Source of the DNA: an uncultured Flavobacterium sp.
GTDB taxonomy: Bacteria > Bacteroidota > Bacteroidia > Flavobacteriales > Flavobacteriaceae
Assembly (NCBI RefSeq): GCF_963422545.1
Contig: NZ_OY730245.1
Location: forward strand, 370,287-434,286
Direction: 5' to 3'
DNA: 64,000 nt
The notes under the pieces were generated by a model. The model was not told the origin of the DNA. It made no database searches and saw only the letters and a program-made list of their open reading frames with translations. The first letter of the stretch is position 1, and the number at the start of each line of letters is the position of its first letter. This document shows positions 6,161 through 16,876 of the stretch, in pieces. The translations under genes were made by a program, and so were the position numbers.

Positions 6161-9100
6161 ATGATAACAAATCAGACTGAAAGATTGAATTTTGCCTCTA
6201 CAAAAAATATTCCTGACTATCCGGATTTCTTAGATGTTCAGGTTAAATCTTTTAAAGATTTTTTTCAATTAGAAACTAAATCTGACGAAAGAGGCAACGA
6301 AGGGTTGTACAACACCTTCATGGAAAACTTTCCAATCACAGATACAAGAAACAACTTTGTATTGGAGTTCCTAGATTATTTTGTTGATCCACCACGTTAT
6401 ACAATTCAAGAATGTATAGAGAGAGGTCTTACTTATAGTGTGCCTTTAAAAGCTAGGTTAAAGCTATATTGTACAGATCCAGAACACGAAGATTTTGAAA
6501 CTATTGTACAAGATGTTTATCTTGGAACAATACCTTATATGACTCCAAGCGGTACTTTTGTTATCAATGGTGCTGAGCGTGTAGTAGTATCTCAGCTACA
6601 CCGTTCTCCTGGGGTTTTCTTTGGTCAATCATTCCACGCAAATGGAACAAAACTTTATTCTGCCAGAGTAATTCCTTTTAAAGGTTCTTGGATAGAATTT
6701 TCTACAGATATCAACAGCGTAATGTATGCTTATATCGATAGAAAGAAAAAATTACCTGTTACTACTTTATTCCGTGCAATTGGATTCGAAAGAGATAAGG
6801 ATATCCTTGAAATTTTTGATCTTGCTGAAGAAATTAAAGTTTCTAAAACCGGAATTAAAAAATATATTGGAAGAAGACTTGCTGCTCGTGTATTGAACAC
6901 TTGGCACGAGGATTTCGTTGATGAAGATACCGGAGAGGTAGTTTCTATCGAACGTAACGAAATCATTCTTGATAGAGATACTATTATCGACAAAGATAAT
7001 GTTGAAGAAATCATCGATTCTAACGTTAAATCTATTTTGTTACACAAAGAGGATAATAACCAGGCAGATTATGCTATTATCCACAATACATTACAAAAAG
7101 ATCCAACAAACTCTGAAAAAGAAGCTGTAGAGCACATTTACCGTCAGTTGCGTAACGCTGAACCGCCTGATGAGGAAACTGCTCGTGGTATTATAGATAA
7201 ATTGTTCTTCTCTGATCAACGTTATAACTTAGGTGAAGTTGGTCGTTACAGAATGAACAAGAAACTTGGTTTAGATATCCCAATGGAAAAGCAAGTGCTT
7301 ACCAAAGAAGATATCATTACCATTGTAAAATATTTGATCGAATTAATTAACTCTAAAGCAGAGATTGATGATATTGATCACTTATCAAACCGTCGTGTTA
7401 GAACAGTTGGAGAACAATTGTCTCAACAATTCGGTGTTGGTTTAGCACGTATGGCTAGAACTATTCGTGAGAGAATGAACGTTAGAGATAACGAGGTGTT
7501 TACACCAATTGATTTGATTAATGCTAAAACATTGTCATCAGTTATCAACTCTTTCTTTGGTACTAACCAGTTATCTCAATTTATGGATCAAACGAATCCA
7601 TTAGCTGAGATTACGCACAAAAGAAGACTTTCTGCACTTGGACCAGGTGGACTTTCGAGAGAGAGAGCTGGTTTCGAGGTTCGTGACGTTCACTATACTC
7701 ACTATGGTCGTTTATGTCCGATTGAAACTCCAGAGGGACCAAACATTGGTTTGATTTCATCTCTAGGTGTTTATGCAAAAGTTAACGGAATGGGATTCAT
7801 CGAAACTCCATACCGTAAAGTAACTAATGGTGTAGTTGATTTAGAAAGTACTCCAATTTACTTAAGTGCTGAAGAAGAAGAAGGTAAAATGATTGCTCAG
7901 GCAAACATTGAAATGGATGAAACTGGTAAAATTACAGCTAGCAATGTTATTGCTCGTGAGGAAGGTGACTTCCCGGTTGTTGAACCATCTGTAGTTCATT
8001 ATACAGACGTTGCGCCTAATCAGATTGCATCGATTTCTGCCTCATTGATTCCTTTCTTGGAGCATGATGATGCGAACCGTGCGTTGATGGGATCAAACAT
8101 GATGCGTCAGGCAGTTCCTTTGATCCGTCCTGAAGCACCAATTGTAGGTACAGGTTTAGAGCGTCAGGTAGCTTCAGATTCAAGAGTATTAATCAACGCT
8201 GAAGGGCATGGAACTGTTGAATATGTTGATGCTAATATCATTACTATTAAATACGATCGTACAGAAGACGAAAGAATGGTTAGTTTTGATGCTGATGAGA
8301 AAACATACAACCTAATTAAATTTAGAAAAACCAATCAAGGTACAAGTATCAACTTGAAACCAATCGTAAGAAAAGGTGATAGAGTTGTTGCTGGTCAAGT
8401 ATTGTCTGAAGGATATGCTACTCAAAATGGAGAATTAGCTTTAGGTAGAAACCTAAAAGTTGCGTTCATGCCATGGAAAGGGTATAACTTCGAGGATGCG
8501 ATTGTAATTTCTGAGAAAGTAGTTCGTGATGATATTTTTACTTCTATCCACGTTGATGATTATTCATTAGAGGTTAGAGATACTAAGTTAGGAAACGAAG
8601 AGTTAACAAACGATATTCCTAACGTTTCTGAAGAAGCTACTAAAGATTTAGATGAAAACGGTATGATTAGAATTGGAGCAGAGGTTAAACCTGGCGACAT
8701 TTTGATCGGAAAAATTACACCAAAAGGAGAATCAGATCCTACTCCAGAGGAGAAATTGCTTCGTGCAATCTTCGGGGATAAAGCAGGTGATGTAAAAGAT
8801 GCTTCATTAAAAGCTTCTCCATCTTTACATGGTGTAGTTCTTGACAAAAAATTATTTGCAAGAGCCGTAAAAGATAAACGTAAACGTACTCAGGATAAAG
8901 ATGCTTTAGGCGCTTTAGAAATGGAATTCGAAACTAAATTTGTTGAATTAAAAGACAGATTGGTTGAGAAATTATTCTTGATCGTTAACGGAAAAACATC
9001 TCAGGGTGTAATGAATGATTTGGGTGAAGAAGTTTTACCAAAAGGTAAAAAATATACTCAAAAAATGCTTTACGCAGTAGAAGATTTTGCTCACTTAAGC

Positions 9101-9973
9101 AAAGGTCAATGGGTTGCTGATGATGCTACTAATAAAATGGTAAATGATTTAATTCATAACTATAAAATTAAGCTAAACGACTTACAAGGATCTTTAAGAA
9201 GAGAAAAATTCACTATTACAGTTGGAGATGAATTACCATCTGGAATCTTGAAATTGGCGAAAATTTATATCGCTAAAAAACGTAAACTGAAAGTAGGGGA
9301 TAAAATGGCAGGACGTCACGGTAACAAAGGTATTGTTGCTAGAATCGTTCGTCATGAAGATATGCCTTTCCTTGAAGACGGAACACCAGTTGATATCGTA
9401 TTGAATCCACTTGGGGTACCTTCACGTATGAATATTGGTCAGATTTATGAGACTGTTCTTGGATGGGCTGGTATGAACTTGGGTAGAAAATTTGCTACTC
9501 CAATTTTCGACGGTGCTTCTTTAGACCAAATCAATGCTTTGACTGATGAAGCTGGAGTACCACGTTTCGGACATACACATCTTTATGATGGTGGTACTGG
9601 AGAACGTTTCCATCAAGCAGCAACTGTGGGTGTAATTTACATGCTTAAATTAGGACACATGGTTGATGATAAGATGCACGCACGTTCTATCGGACCATAC
9701 TCGTTGATTACTCAACAACCACTTGGAGGTAAAGCTCAATTTGGAGGTCAGCGTTTTGGAGAGATGGAGGTTTGGGCACTTGAAGCTTATGGAGCATCAA
9801 GTACGCTACGTGAAATCTTAACAGTTAAGTCGGATGACGTTATTGGTAGAGCTAAAACTTACGAAGCTATCGTTAAGGGTGAGTCTATGCCAGAACCAGG
9901 ATTGCCAGAATCATTCAATGTATTAATGCATGAATTGAAAGGTCTTGGACTTGACATTCGTTTAGAAGAATAA
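6161..9973 (+). CDS. rpoB: DNA-directed RNA polymerase subunit beta
   Basis: Catalytic beta subunit of RNA polymerase, 1270 aa when started at ATG 6161; the TTG directly before it (6158) is in frame but less likely. Conserved blocks visible: the rifampicin region with FFGTNQLSQFMDQTNPLAEITHKRRLSALGPGG split across clusters I-II, RPEAPIVGTGLE, the fork-loop GYNFEDAIVISE, and the C-terminal KMAGRHGNKG and GGQRFGEMEVWALEAYGA motifs that contact beta-prime. Residues in the rifampicin pocket look wild type. It is followed by rpoC after an unusually long 273-bp gap. Confidence 0.98.
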   Translation: MITNQTERLNFASTKNIPDYPDFLDVQVKSFKDFFQLETKSDERGNEGLYNTFMENFPITDTRNNFVLEFLDYFVDPPRYTIQECIERGLTYSVPLKARLKLYCTDPEHEDFETIVQDVYLGTIPYMTPSGTFVINGAERVVVSQLHRSPGVFFGQSFHANGTKLYSARVIPFKGSWIEFSTDINSVMYAYIDRKKKLPVTTLFRAIGFERDKDILEIFDLAEEIKVSKTGIKKYIGRRLAARVLNTWHEDFVDEDTGEVVSIERNEIILDRDTIIDKDNVEEIIDSNVKSILLHKEDNNQADYAIIHNTLQKDPTNSEKEAVEHIYRQLRNAEPPDEETARGIIDKLFFSDQRYNLGEVGRYRMNKKLGLDIPMEKQVLTKEDIITIVKYLIELINSKAEIDDIDHLSNRRVRTVGEQLSQQFGVGLARMARTIRERMNVRDNEVFTPIDLINAKTLSSVINSFFGTNQLSQFMDQTNPLAEITHKRRLSALGPGGLSRERAGFEVRDVHYTHYGRLCPIETPEGPNIGLISSLGVYAKVNGMGFIETPYRKVTNGVVDLESTPIYLSAEEEEGKMIAQANIEMDETGKITASNVIAREEGDFPVVEPSVVHYTDVAPNQIASISASLIPFLEHDDANRALMGSNMMRQAVPLIRPEAPIVGTGLERQVASDSRVLINAEGHGTVEYVDANIITIKYDRTEDERMVSFDADEKTYNLIKFRKTNQGTSINLKPIVRKGDRVVAGQVLSEGYATQNGELALGRNLKVAFMPWKGYNFEDAIVISEKVVRDDIFTSIHVDDYSLEVRDTKLGNEELTNDIPNVSEEATKDLDENGMIRIGAEVKPGDILIGKITPKGESDPTPEEKLLRAIFGDKAGDVKDASLKASPSLHGVVLDKKLFARAVKDKRKRTQDKDALGALEMEFETKFVELKDRLVEKLFLIVNGKTSQGVMNDLGEEVLPKGKKYTQKMLYAVEDFAHLSKGQWVADDATNKMVNDLIHNYKIKLNDLQGSLRREKFTITVGDELPSGILKLAKIYIAKKRKLKVGDKMAGRHGNKGIVARIVRHEDMPFLEDGTPVDIVLNPLGVPSRMNIGQIYETVLGWAGMNLGRKFATPIFDGASLDQINALTDEAGVPRFGHTHLYDGGTGERFHQAATVGVIYMLKLGHMVDDKMHARSIGPYSLITQQPLGGKAQFGGQRFGEMEVWALEAYGASSTLREILTVKSDDVIGRAKTYEAIVKGESMPEPGLPESFNVLMHELKGLGLDIRLEE

Positions 9974-9983
9974 ATAAAGTTTT

Positions 9984-10034
9984 CAGTTACAGTCTCAGTA
10001 TTCAGTTCAACACTGAAAGCTGAGACTGAAGCTG
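9984..10034 (+). repeat. Long hairpin in the rpoB-rpoC gap
   Basis: Fifteen-base arms starting CAGTTACAG (9984) and ending CTGAAGCTG (10034) pair with two mismatches around a core CAGTCTCAG/CTGAGACTG, with a small inner stem CAGT/ACTG. There is no T-run, so it is probably a palindromic intergenic repeat or mRNA processing stem rather than a terminator. The rest of the 273-bp gap shows no ORF or clear promoter. Confidence 0.6.
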
Positions 10035-10246
10035 TTTATTAAAATAAAGTTTTTAGGATTTATACCCGTAACCCGTTCCGATTTTTTACTTAGACCTTAA
10101 GGTTTTGTAATTAGCACTTCAAAATTGTCGTTTGAAGTTTAGAGAAGTAATCCGTGGTAGTGACTTGATGGTTTTACTCTTTTTTAAAGAGAAGGTTATA
10201 AGTTAAAATCAATTTTTTAATTGCAGATAAATCAATAGTAAAAACT

Positions 10247-13200
10247 ATGATGAATAATAGAAATAATAAAGATAAGAATCCTATAAAAAGATTTAATAAA
10301 ATCTCGATAGGATTAGCTTCACCAGAATCTATCTTGAAAGAATCAAGAGGAGAGGTGTTGAAACCTGAAACAATTAACTACAGAACTCACAAACCAGAAC
10401 GTGACGGACTTTTTTGCGAAAGAATCTTCGGACCTGTTAAGGATTTTGAGTGTGCTTGTGGTAAATATAAAAGAATTCGTTACAAAGGTATCATCTGTGA
10501 CCGTTGTGGTGTTGAAGTTACAGAGAAAAAAGTACGTCGTGACAGAGTAGGACACATCAACCTTGTTGTGCCAATCGCTCACATCTGGTATTTCCGTTCT
10601 CTTCCAAACAAAATTGGATATATCCTTGGTCTTCCATCTAAGAAATTAGATATGATTATTTACTACGAAAGATACGTAGTAATCCAGGCTGGTATTGCTA
10701 AAAATGCAGATGGAGAATCATTACAAAGATTAGATTTCTTAACTGAAGAAGAATATTTAAATATTTTAGATACTCTTCCACAAGAAAACCAATATTTAGA
10801 TGATTTAGATCCTAATAAATTTGTTGCCAAAATGGGAGCAGAATGTATTATGGATTTATTAGCTCGTATTGATTTAGATGCTTTATCTTATGAATTGAGA
10901 CACAGCGCTAACAACGAGACTTCTAAACAACGTAAAACTGAAGCTTTAAAAAGATTACAAGTTGTTGAGTCTTTCCGTGAGTCTAACTTAAACCGCGAAA
11001 ACCGTCCTGAATGGATGATTATGAAAGTGGTTCCTGTTATTCCACCAGAATTACGTCCGCTTGTACCGCTTGATGGAGGTCGTTTTGCAACTTCAGATTT
11101 AAATGACTTATACCGTCGTGTAATCATCCGTAACAACCGTTTGAAAAGATTAATGGAGATTAAAGCTCCGGAAGTTATCTTAAGAAACGAGAAACGTATG
11201 TTACAAGAATCTGTAGATTCATTATTTGATAACACTCGTAAAGCTTCTGCTGTTAAAACAGAATCTAACAGACCATTAAAATCATTATCTGATTCCTTAA
11301 AAGGTAAGCAAGGACGTTTCCGTCAAAACTTACTTGGAAAACGTGTGGATTATTCTGCTCGTTCGGTAATTGTTGTTGGTCCAGAATTAAAATTATTCGA
11401 ATGTGGATTGCCAAAAGATATGGCATCTGAATTATACAAACCTTTCGTAATCCGTAAATTGATTGAAAGAGGTATTGTTAAAACAGTAAAATCTGCTAAG
11501 AAAATAATCGACAAAAAAGAGCCTGTAGTTTGGGATATCCTTGAAAATGTAATTAAAGGTCACCCAGTATTACTTAACCGTGCTCCTACGTTACACAGAC
11601 TTGGTATTCAAGCTTTCCAACCAAAATTAATTGAAGGAAAAGCGATCCAATTGCACCCATTAGTATGTACGGCTTTCAACGCCGATTTTGATGGGGATCA
11701 GATGGCAGTTCACTTGCCATTAGGACCAGAGGCTATTTTAGAGGCGCAATTATTAATGTTGGCTTCTCACAATATCTTGAACCCTGCAAATGGAGCTCCA
11801 ATTACTGTACCTTCTCAGGATATGGTCTTGGGTCTATATTATATGACCAAAGAACGTATCTCAACACCAGAACATATAATTTTAGGTCAAGACTTAACTT
11901 TCTATTCTGCTGAAGAAGTAAACATTGCATTAAACGAAGGAAGATTAGAATTGAATGCTCGTGTGAAAATTAGAGCAAAAGATTTTAATGAGGACGGAGA
12001 ATTAGTGTTTAAAATTATTCAAACAACTGCCGGACGTGTATTATTTAATGAAGTAGTACCTGAAGCAGCTGGATATATCAATGATGTATTGACTAAGAAA
12101 AACCTTAGAGATATTATCGGACACATTTTAAGTGTGACTGATGTACCTACTACTGCAGCTTTCTTGGATAATATGAAGGATATGGGGTATAAATTCGCAT
12201 TTAGAGGAGGTTTATCATTCTCTCTTGGTGATATTAGAATTCCAGAACAAAAAACTAAATTAATTGCAGATGCCAGAGAGCAAGTTGAAGGTATTTCTGT
12301 GAATTATAACATGGGTCTTATTACCAATAACGAACGTTACAACCAAGTTATTGACGTATGGACTTCAGCAAATGCTCAGTTAACAGAATTAGCAATGAAA
12401 AATATTAGAGAAGACCAACAAGGTTTCAACTCTGTATATATGATGCTTGACTCTGGGGCGAGGGGTTCTAAGGAACAGATTCGTCAGTTAACTGGTATGC
12501 GTGGTTTGATGGCTAAGCCTAAAAAATCTACTGCTGGTGGTGGTGAGATTATTGAAAACCCGATTCTTTCTAACTTTAAGGAAGGTCTTTCGATCCTTGA
12601 GTACTTTATCTCTACTCACGGTGCTCGTAAAGGACTTGCGGATACGGCTCTTAAAACTGCCGATGCTGGATACTTGACAAGAAGACTTCATGACGTTTCA
12701 CAAGATGTTATTGTAAACATCGAAGATTGTGGAACTCTAAGAGGTGTTGAAGTTTCTGCTTTGAAGAAAAATGAGGAAATTGTTGAATCTTTAGGAGAAA
12801 GAATTTTAGGGCGTGTTGCATTGCAAGATGTTATTAATCCTCTTACTAATGAAGTATTAGTTCAATCAGGTCAACAAATTACTGAAGCAATCATGAGAGT
12901 TATCGAAGCTTCTCCGATTGAAAAAGTAGAAGTTAGATCTCCATTAACTTGTGAGGCTTTAAAAGGTATTTGTGCTAAATGTTACGGTAGAAACTTAGCT
13001 ACCGGAAAAATGACACAAAGAGGTGAAGCTGTCGGAGTTATTGCAGCTCAGTCTATTGGAGAGCCAGGTACACAGTTAACACTTCGTACGTTCCACGTTG
13101 GAGGGGTTGCTGGAGGTATTTCTGAAGAGTCTAGTATTGTTACAAGATTCAACGGTAGACTTGAGATTGAAGACTTAAAAACTGTTAAAGGTGAGGACAG

Positions 13201-14554
13201 CGAAGGTAATGCGGTTGATATCGTAGTATCACGTTCAACTGAATTGAAGTTAGTTGACGAGAAAACTGGAATCGTTTTAAATACACACAATATTCCTTAC
13301 GGATCTAGTATTTTTGTTAAGGATGGTGAAGTAGTTACTAAAGGATCTGTGATCTGTAAGTGGGATCCATATAACGGTGTAATTGTTTCTGAGTTTACTG
13401 GTAAGATTGCTTATGAGGATTTAGAGCAAGGACAATCGTTCATGGTTGAAATCGACGAGCAAACAGGATTCCAGGAAAAAGTAATTTCTGAGGCTAGAAA
13501 TAAAAAATTAATTCCAACTTTATTGGTTTACGGTAAAGAAGGTGAATTAATTCGTTCTTACAACTTACCAGTAGGTGCACACTTAATGGTTGAAAACGGT
13601 GAGAAAATTAAGGCAGGTAAAGTATTAGTAAAAATCCCACGTCGTTCTTCTAAAGCAGGCGATATCACGGGAGGTTTACCAAGAATTACTGAGTTACTTG
13701 AAGCTCGTAACCCTTCAAACCCAGCGGTTGTATCTGAAATTGATGGTGTTGTTTCTTTTGGAAAAATCAAAAGAGGTAACCGTGAGATCGTTATCGAATC
13801 TAAATTTGGTGAAATTAAAAAGTATTTAGTTAAACTTTCTAGCCAAATCTTAGTACAAGAAAATGACTTCGTAAGAGCAGGAGTACCATTGTCTGACGGT
13901 GCAATTACACCAGATGACATCTTAAGAATTCAAGGTCCGGCTGCTGTTCAACAGTACTTGGTAAATGAAATTCAAGAGGTATACCGTTTACAAGGGGTAA
14001 AAATTAATGACAAGCACTTTGAGGTAGTTATTCGTCAAATGATGCGTAAAGTAAGAGTTCAAGATCCAGGAGATACATTATTCCTAGAAGATCAATTAAT
14101 TCACACTAAAGACTTTATCGTTCAAAATGATAAATTATATGGTATGAAAGTAGTTGAAGACGCTGGAGATTCTGCCGTATTGAAACCAGGTCAGATTATT
14201 TCGCCTCGTGATTTACGTGATGAAAACTCATTGTTGAAACGAAATGATAAAAATCTAGTTGTGGCTAGAGATGTAATTACTGCAACTGCAACGCCAGTTT
14301 TACAAGGTATTACAAGAGCTTCGCTACAAACTAAATCATTCATCTCTGCTGCTTCTTTCCAAGAAACAACAAAAGTACTTAACGAAGCTGCTGTAGCTGG
14401 TAAAGTAGATGATTTAGAAGGATTAAAAGAAAATGTAATTGTTGGACACAGAATTCCTGCAGGAACTGGTATGAGAGAATATGATAATACTATCGTAGGA
14501 TCTAAAGACGATTACAATGAAATGATGGCTAATAAAGAAGAATATATTTATTAA
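10247..14554 (+). CDS. rpoC: DNA-directed RNA polymerase subunit beta-prime
   Basis: Second catalytic subunit, 1435 aa. Visible in order: the zinc-binding CACGKYKRIRYKGIICDRCG cysteines near the N-terminus, the clamp/rudder region, the active-site NADFDGDQMAVH motif with the three Mg-binding Asp (nucleotides about 11683-11714), the trigger-loop region TGMRGLMAKP, the second cysteine cluster CGTLRG...CEALKGICAKCYG, and AAQSIGEPGTQLTLRTFH. Two consecutive ATGs (10247, 10250) could serve as the start. The next gene follows after 11 bp. Confidence 0.98.
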   Translation: MMNNRNNKDKNPIKRFNKISIGLASPESILKESRGEVLKPETINYRTHKPERDGLFCERIFGPVKDFECACGKYKRIRYKGIICDRCGVEVTEKKVRRDRVGHINLVVPIAHIWYFRSLPNKIGYILGLPSKKLDMIIYYERYVVIQAGIAKNADGESLQRLDFLTEEEYLNILDTLPQENQYLDDLDPNKFVAKMGAECIMDLLARIDLDALSYELRHSANNETSKQRKTEALKRLQVVESFRESNLNRENRPEWMIMKVVPVIPPELRPLVPLDGGRFATSDLNDLYRRVIIRNNRLKRLMEIKAPEVILRNEKRMLQESVDSLFDNTRKASAVKTESNRPLKSLSDSLKGKQGRFRQNLLGKRVDYSARSVIVVGPELKLFECGLPKDMASELYKPFVIRKLIERGIVKTVKSAKKIIDKKEPVVWDILENVIKGHPVLLNRAPTLHRLGIQAFQPKLIEGKAIQLHPLVCTAFNADFDGDQMAVHLPLGPEAILEAQLLMLASHNILNPANGAPITVPSQDMVLGLYYMTKERISTPEHIILGQDLTFYSAEEVNIALNEGRLELNARVKIRAKDFNEDGELVFKIIQTTAGRVLFNEVVPEAAGYINDVLTKKNLRDIIGHILSVTDVPTTAAFLDNMKDMGYKFAFRGGLSFSLGDIRIPEQKTKLIADAREQVEGISVNYNMGLITNNERYNQVIDVWTSANAQLTELAMKNIREDQQGFNSVYMMLDSGARGSKEQIRQLTGMRGLMAKPKKSTAGGGEIIENPILSNFKEGLSILEYFISTHGARKGLADTALKTADAGYLTRRLHDVSQDVIVNIEDCGTLRGVEVSALKKNEEIVESLGERILGRVALQDVINPLTNEVLVQSGQQITEAIMRVIEASPIEKVEVRSPLTCEALKGICAKCYGRNLATGKMTQRGEAVGVIAAQSIGEPGTQLTLRTFHVGGVAGGISEESSIVTRFNGRLEIEDLKTVKGEDSEGNAVDIVVSRSTELKLVDEKTGIVLNTHNIPYGSSIFVKDGEVVTKGSVICKWDPYNGVIVSEFTGKIAYEDLEQGQSFMVEIDEQTGFQEKVISEARNKKLIPTLLVYGKEGELIRSYNLPVGAHLMVENGEKIKAGKVLVKIPRRSSKAGDITGGLPRITELLEARNPSNPAVVSEIDGVVSFGKIKRGNREIVIESKFGEIKKYLVKLSSQILVQENDFVRAGVPLSDGAITPDDILRIQGPAAVQQYLVNEIQEVYRLQGVKINDKHFEVVIRQMMRKVRVQDPGDTLFLEDQLIHTKDFIVQNDKLYGMKVVEDAGDSAVLKPGQIISPRDLRDENSLLKRNDKNLVVARDVITATATPVLQGITRASLQTKSFISAASFQETTKVLNEAAVAGKVDDLEGLKENVIVGHRIPAGTGMREYDNTIVGSKDDYNEMMANKEEYIY

Positions 14555-14565
14555 TTTAGGAAACT

Positions 14566-14877
14566 ATGAGTAATCCGAAACAACAACCAGAGCAGATTAA
14601 TATTGAGTTAGATGAAACTATTGCAGAAGGAATTTATTCTAATCTTGCGATTATCAATCACTCATCATCAGAATTTGTTTTAGATTTTGTGAGCATTATG
14701 CCCGGTATTCCTAAAGCCAAGGTAAAGTCAAGAATTGTCTTGACACCACAACATGCTAAAAGATTATTGAAAGCAATTGGTGAAAACATTCATCGCTTTG
14801 AAGCCGCTCATGGCGAAATCAAAGAGACAGAACAAGCTCCGATACCGCTTAATTTTGGTCCGGCAGGACAAGCATAA
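14566..14877 (+). CDS. DUF3467 family protein
   Basis: Uncharacterised 103-aa protein. It matches the DUF3467 pattern: a short beta-rich core with YSNLAIINHSSSEFVLDFVSIMPG, then KVKSRIVLTPQHAKRLLKAIGENIHRFE. In Bacteroidota this family is found directly after rpoC, as here (11-bp gap), and it may be translated from the same mRNA before the terminator at 14884. Its function is not established; the location only suggests a link to transcription or translation. Confidence 0.8.
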   Translation: MSNPKQQPEQINIELDETIAEGIYSNLAIINHSSSEFVLDFVSIMPGIPKAKVKSRIVLTPQHAKRLLKAIGENIHRFEAAHGEIKETEQAPIPLNFGPAGQA

Positions 14878-14883
14878 ATTAAT

Positions 14884-14911
14884 AAAAGCCCCAGTAATGG
14901 GGCTTTTTTTT
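14884..14911 (+). terminator. Rho-independent terminator of the rpoBC operon
   Basis: AAAAGCCCC (14884-14892), loop AGTAAT, GGGGCTTTT (14899-14907), then further T. A textbook terminator 6 bp after the DUF3467 stop. Confidence 0.9.
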
Positions 14912-15071
14912 GCGTGATAGTTAAAATTAGATGTAGTTTAACCGATTTAATTCTACTTTCGTCGACTAAATTTCTTTATTTGATAGTATTGTTTTACTTT
15001 GGTTATTCGTAATAAAAGAAATTAATTTTTGAAATATAATAACTTAGTATAAGGTTGGTTTAATTCAAATT

Positions 15072-15106
15072 AAAAAAAAGCGCTAATGTAAATTAGCGCT
15101 TTTTTT
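15072..15106 (-). terminator. Bidirectional terminator downstream of prfC
   Basis: AGCGCTAAT (15079-15087), loop GTAA, ATTAGCGCT (15092-15100), with runs of A before and T after. It ends prfC on the minus strand and would also stop any read-through from the rpoC side. Confidence 0.88.
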
Positions 15107-15127
15107 ATGGTATTTATAGAATGAAAT

Positions 15128-16720
15128 TTAATCAAATTCAGAAGTGAAGAATAATTTTACACTTGGATATTTGCTTTGTGTCATTTGAATTGTAAAGTCA
15201 GAATCAGCTAAGAAAACCAATTGACCGTATTTATCATGCGCCAGGAATTTCTGTTTGATACGTTTAAATTCCTTAAACTCATCATTTTTAGCATCATCAG
15301 GTTTTACCCAGCAAGCTTTATGAACAGGGAAATTCTCATAAGTACATTTTGCGCCATATTCATGCTCTAGACGGTATTGAATAACTTCATATTGAAGGGC
15401 TCCAACAGTTCCAATTACTTTACGGTTGTTCATTTCTAATGTAAACAACTGTGCAACACCTTCATCCATTAATTGATCTACACCTTTGTCCAATTGCTTG
15501 GCTTTCATAGGATCAGCGTTGTTGATGTATCTAAAGTGTTCCGGAGAGAAACTCGGAATTCCTTTGAAACTCATTATTTCTCCTTCTGTCAAAGTATCTC
15601 CAATTTTAAAGTTTCCGGTATCGTGTAAACCTACAATATCACCAGGATATGAAATGTCTACAATTTCTTTTTTCTCTGCGAAAAAGGCATTTGGGCTTGA
15701 GAATTTTAAATTTTTCTTTTGACGAACGTGGTAATAAGGTTTGTTTCTTTCAAAAGTTCCAGAAACAATTTTTATAAAAGCTAAACGGTCACGGTGTTTC
15801 GGATCCATGTTAGCGTGAATTTTAAATACAAAGCCACTCATCTTTTCTTCTGCCGGATCAACCAAACGAGTTTCGGAATCCTTTGGTCTCGGAGATGGAG
15901 CAATAGCCACGAAACAATCTAACAATTCGCGAACTCCAAAATTATTCAAAGCAGAACCAAAAAATACAGGCTGAATTTTACCATCTAAATAATCCTGACG
16001 TTCAAACTTTGGATAAACTTCATCAATTAGTTCTAATTCCTCACGAAGTTTTTCAGCTGCTTTTTGACCAACAATTTTATCTAGTTCCGGATTATTTTGA
16101 ACATCAGAAAAAGCGATAGTTTCCTCGATATTTTTACGGCTGTCACCGCTAAAAAGATTAATGTTTTCTTCCCAAAGATTATAAATTCCCTGGAAATCAT
16201 AACCCATACCAATAGGGAAACTTAAAGGTGTAACTTTTAAACCTAGTTTTTGTTCAACTTCATCCATTAAATCAAAAGCATCTTTACCTTCACGGTCTAA
16301 TTTATTGATGAAAACAATCATCGGGATGTTTCTCATTCTACAAACTGCAACTAATTTTTCAGTTTGTTCCTCGACCCCTTTTGCAACGTCAATTACGACA
16401 ATAACGCTATCAACAGCAGTTAAAGTTCTAAAAGTGTCTTCGGCAAAATCCTTGTGTCCTGGAGTATCAAGAATGTTGATTTTTTTATCTTTATAATTAA
16501 AAGCAAGTACAGAGGTTGAAACCGAAATACCTCTTTGGCGTTCGATTTCCATGAAATCACTCGTTGCTCCTTTTTTAATTTTATTGTTTTTTACAGCACC
16601 CGCTTCCTGAATAGCCCCTCCAAACAATAATAGTTTTTCAGTTAAAGTTGTTTTACCGGCATCGGGATGCGATATAATTCCAAATGTTCTTCTGCGTTGT
16701 ATTTCTTTTAAAAAGCTCAT
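15128..16720 (-). CDS. prfC: Peptide chain release factor 3
   Basis: GTPase that recycles class I release factors after translation termination. The 530-aa length is standard. G-domain motifs are SHPDAGKTTLTEKLL (P-loop near residue 20), GISVSTSV (switch), DTPGHKDFAEDT and INKLDREG. The downstream beta-barrel and RF3-specific C-terminal domain end in PSVKLFFTSEFD. A single-gene transcript is likely, with its own terminator downstream and the amylase gene 156 bp upstream on the same strand. Confidence 0.96.
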   Translation of the reverse strand: MSFLKEIQRRRTFGIISHPDAGKTTLTEKLLLFGGAIQEAGAVKNNKIKKGATSDFMEIERQRGISVSTSVLAFNYKDKKINILDTPGHKDFAEDTFRTLTAVDSVIVVIDVAKGVEEQTEKLVAVCRMRNIPMIVFINKLDREGKDAFDLMDEVEQKLGLKVTPLSFPIGMGYDFQGIYNLWEENINLFSGDSRKNIEETIAFSDVQNNPELDKIVGQKAAEKLREELELIDEVYPKFERQDYLDGKIQPVFFGSALNNFGVRELLDCFVAIAPSPRPKDSETRLVDPAEEKMSGFVFKIHANMDPKHRDRLAFIKIVSGTFERNKPYYHVRQKKNLKFSSPNAFFAEKKEIVDISYPGDIVGLHDTGNFKIGDTLTEGEIMSFKGIPSFSPEHFRYINNADPMKAKQLDKGVDQLMDEGVAQLFTLEMNNRKVIGTVGALQYEVIQYRLEHEYGAKCTYENFPVHKACWVKPDDAKNDEFKEFKRIKQKFLAHDKYGQLVFLADSDFTIQMTQSKYPSVKLFFTSEFD

Positions 16721-16825
16721 ATTTCGTATAAATAGGTTGCAAAAGTACTATTAATTACGGCTTAATAAAAATATTCACTTCTTAAATTAGGAACTCTTTC
16801 ATTTTATTAAAGATAATATACAGGC

Positions 16826-16858
16826 AAAAAAATAAGGCCGTTTTTTTAGAACAGCCTT
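16826..16858 (-). terminator. Terminator downstream of the amylase gene
   Basis: Read on the minus strand, AAGGC-T-GTT pairs with AAC-G-GCCTT across a short A-rich loop and is followed by a T-run (plus-strand A at 16826-16833). It separates the amylase from prfC. Confidence 0.65.
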
Positions 16859-16876
16859 AGAAGTATAAGTTTAAAA

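Noticed and set aside
6158..6163. TTG start for rpoB and GTG start for nusG (3143)
   Set aside because: Each is directly followed by an in-frame ATG that matches the usual family N-terminus.
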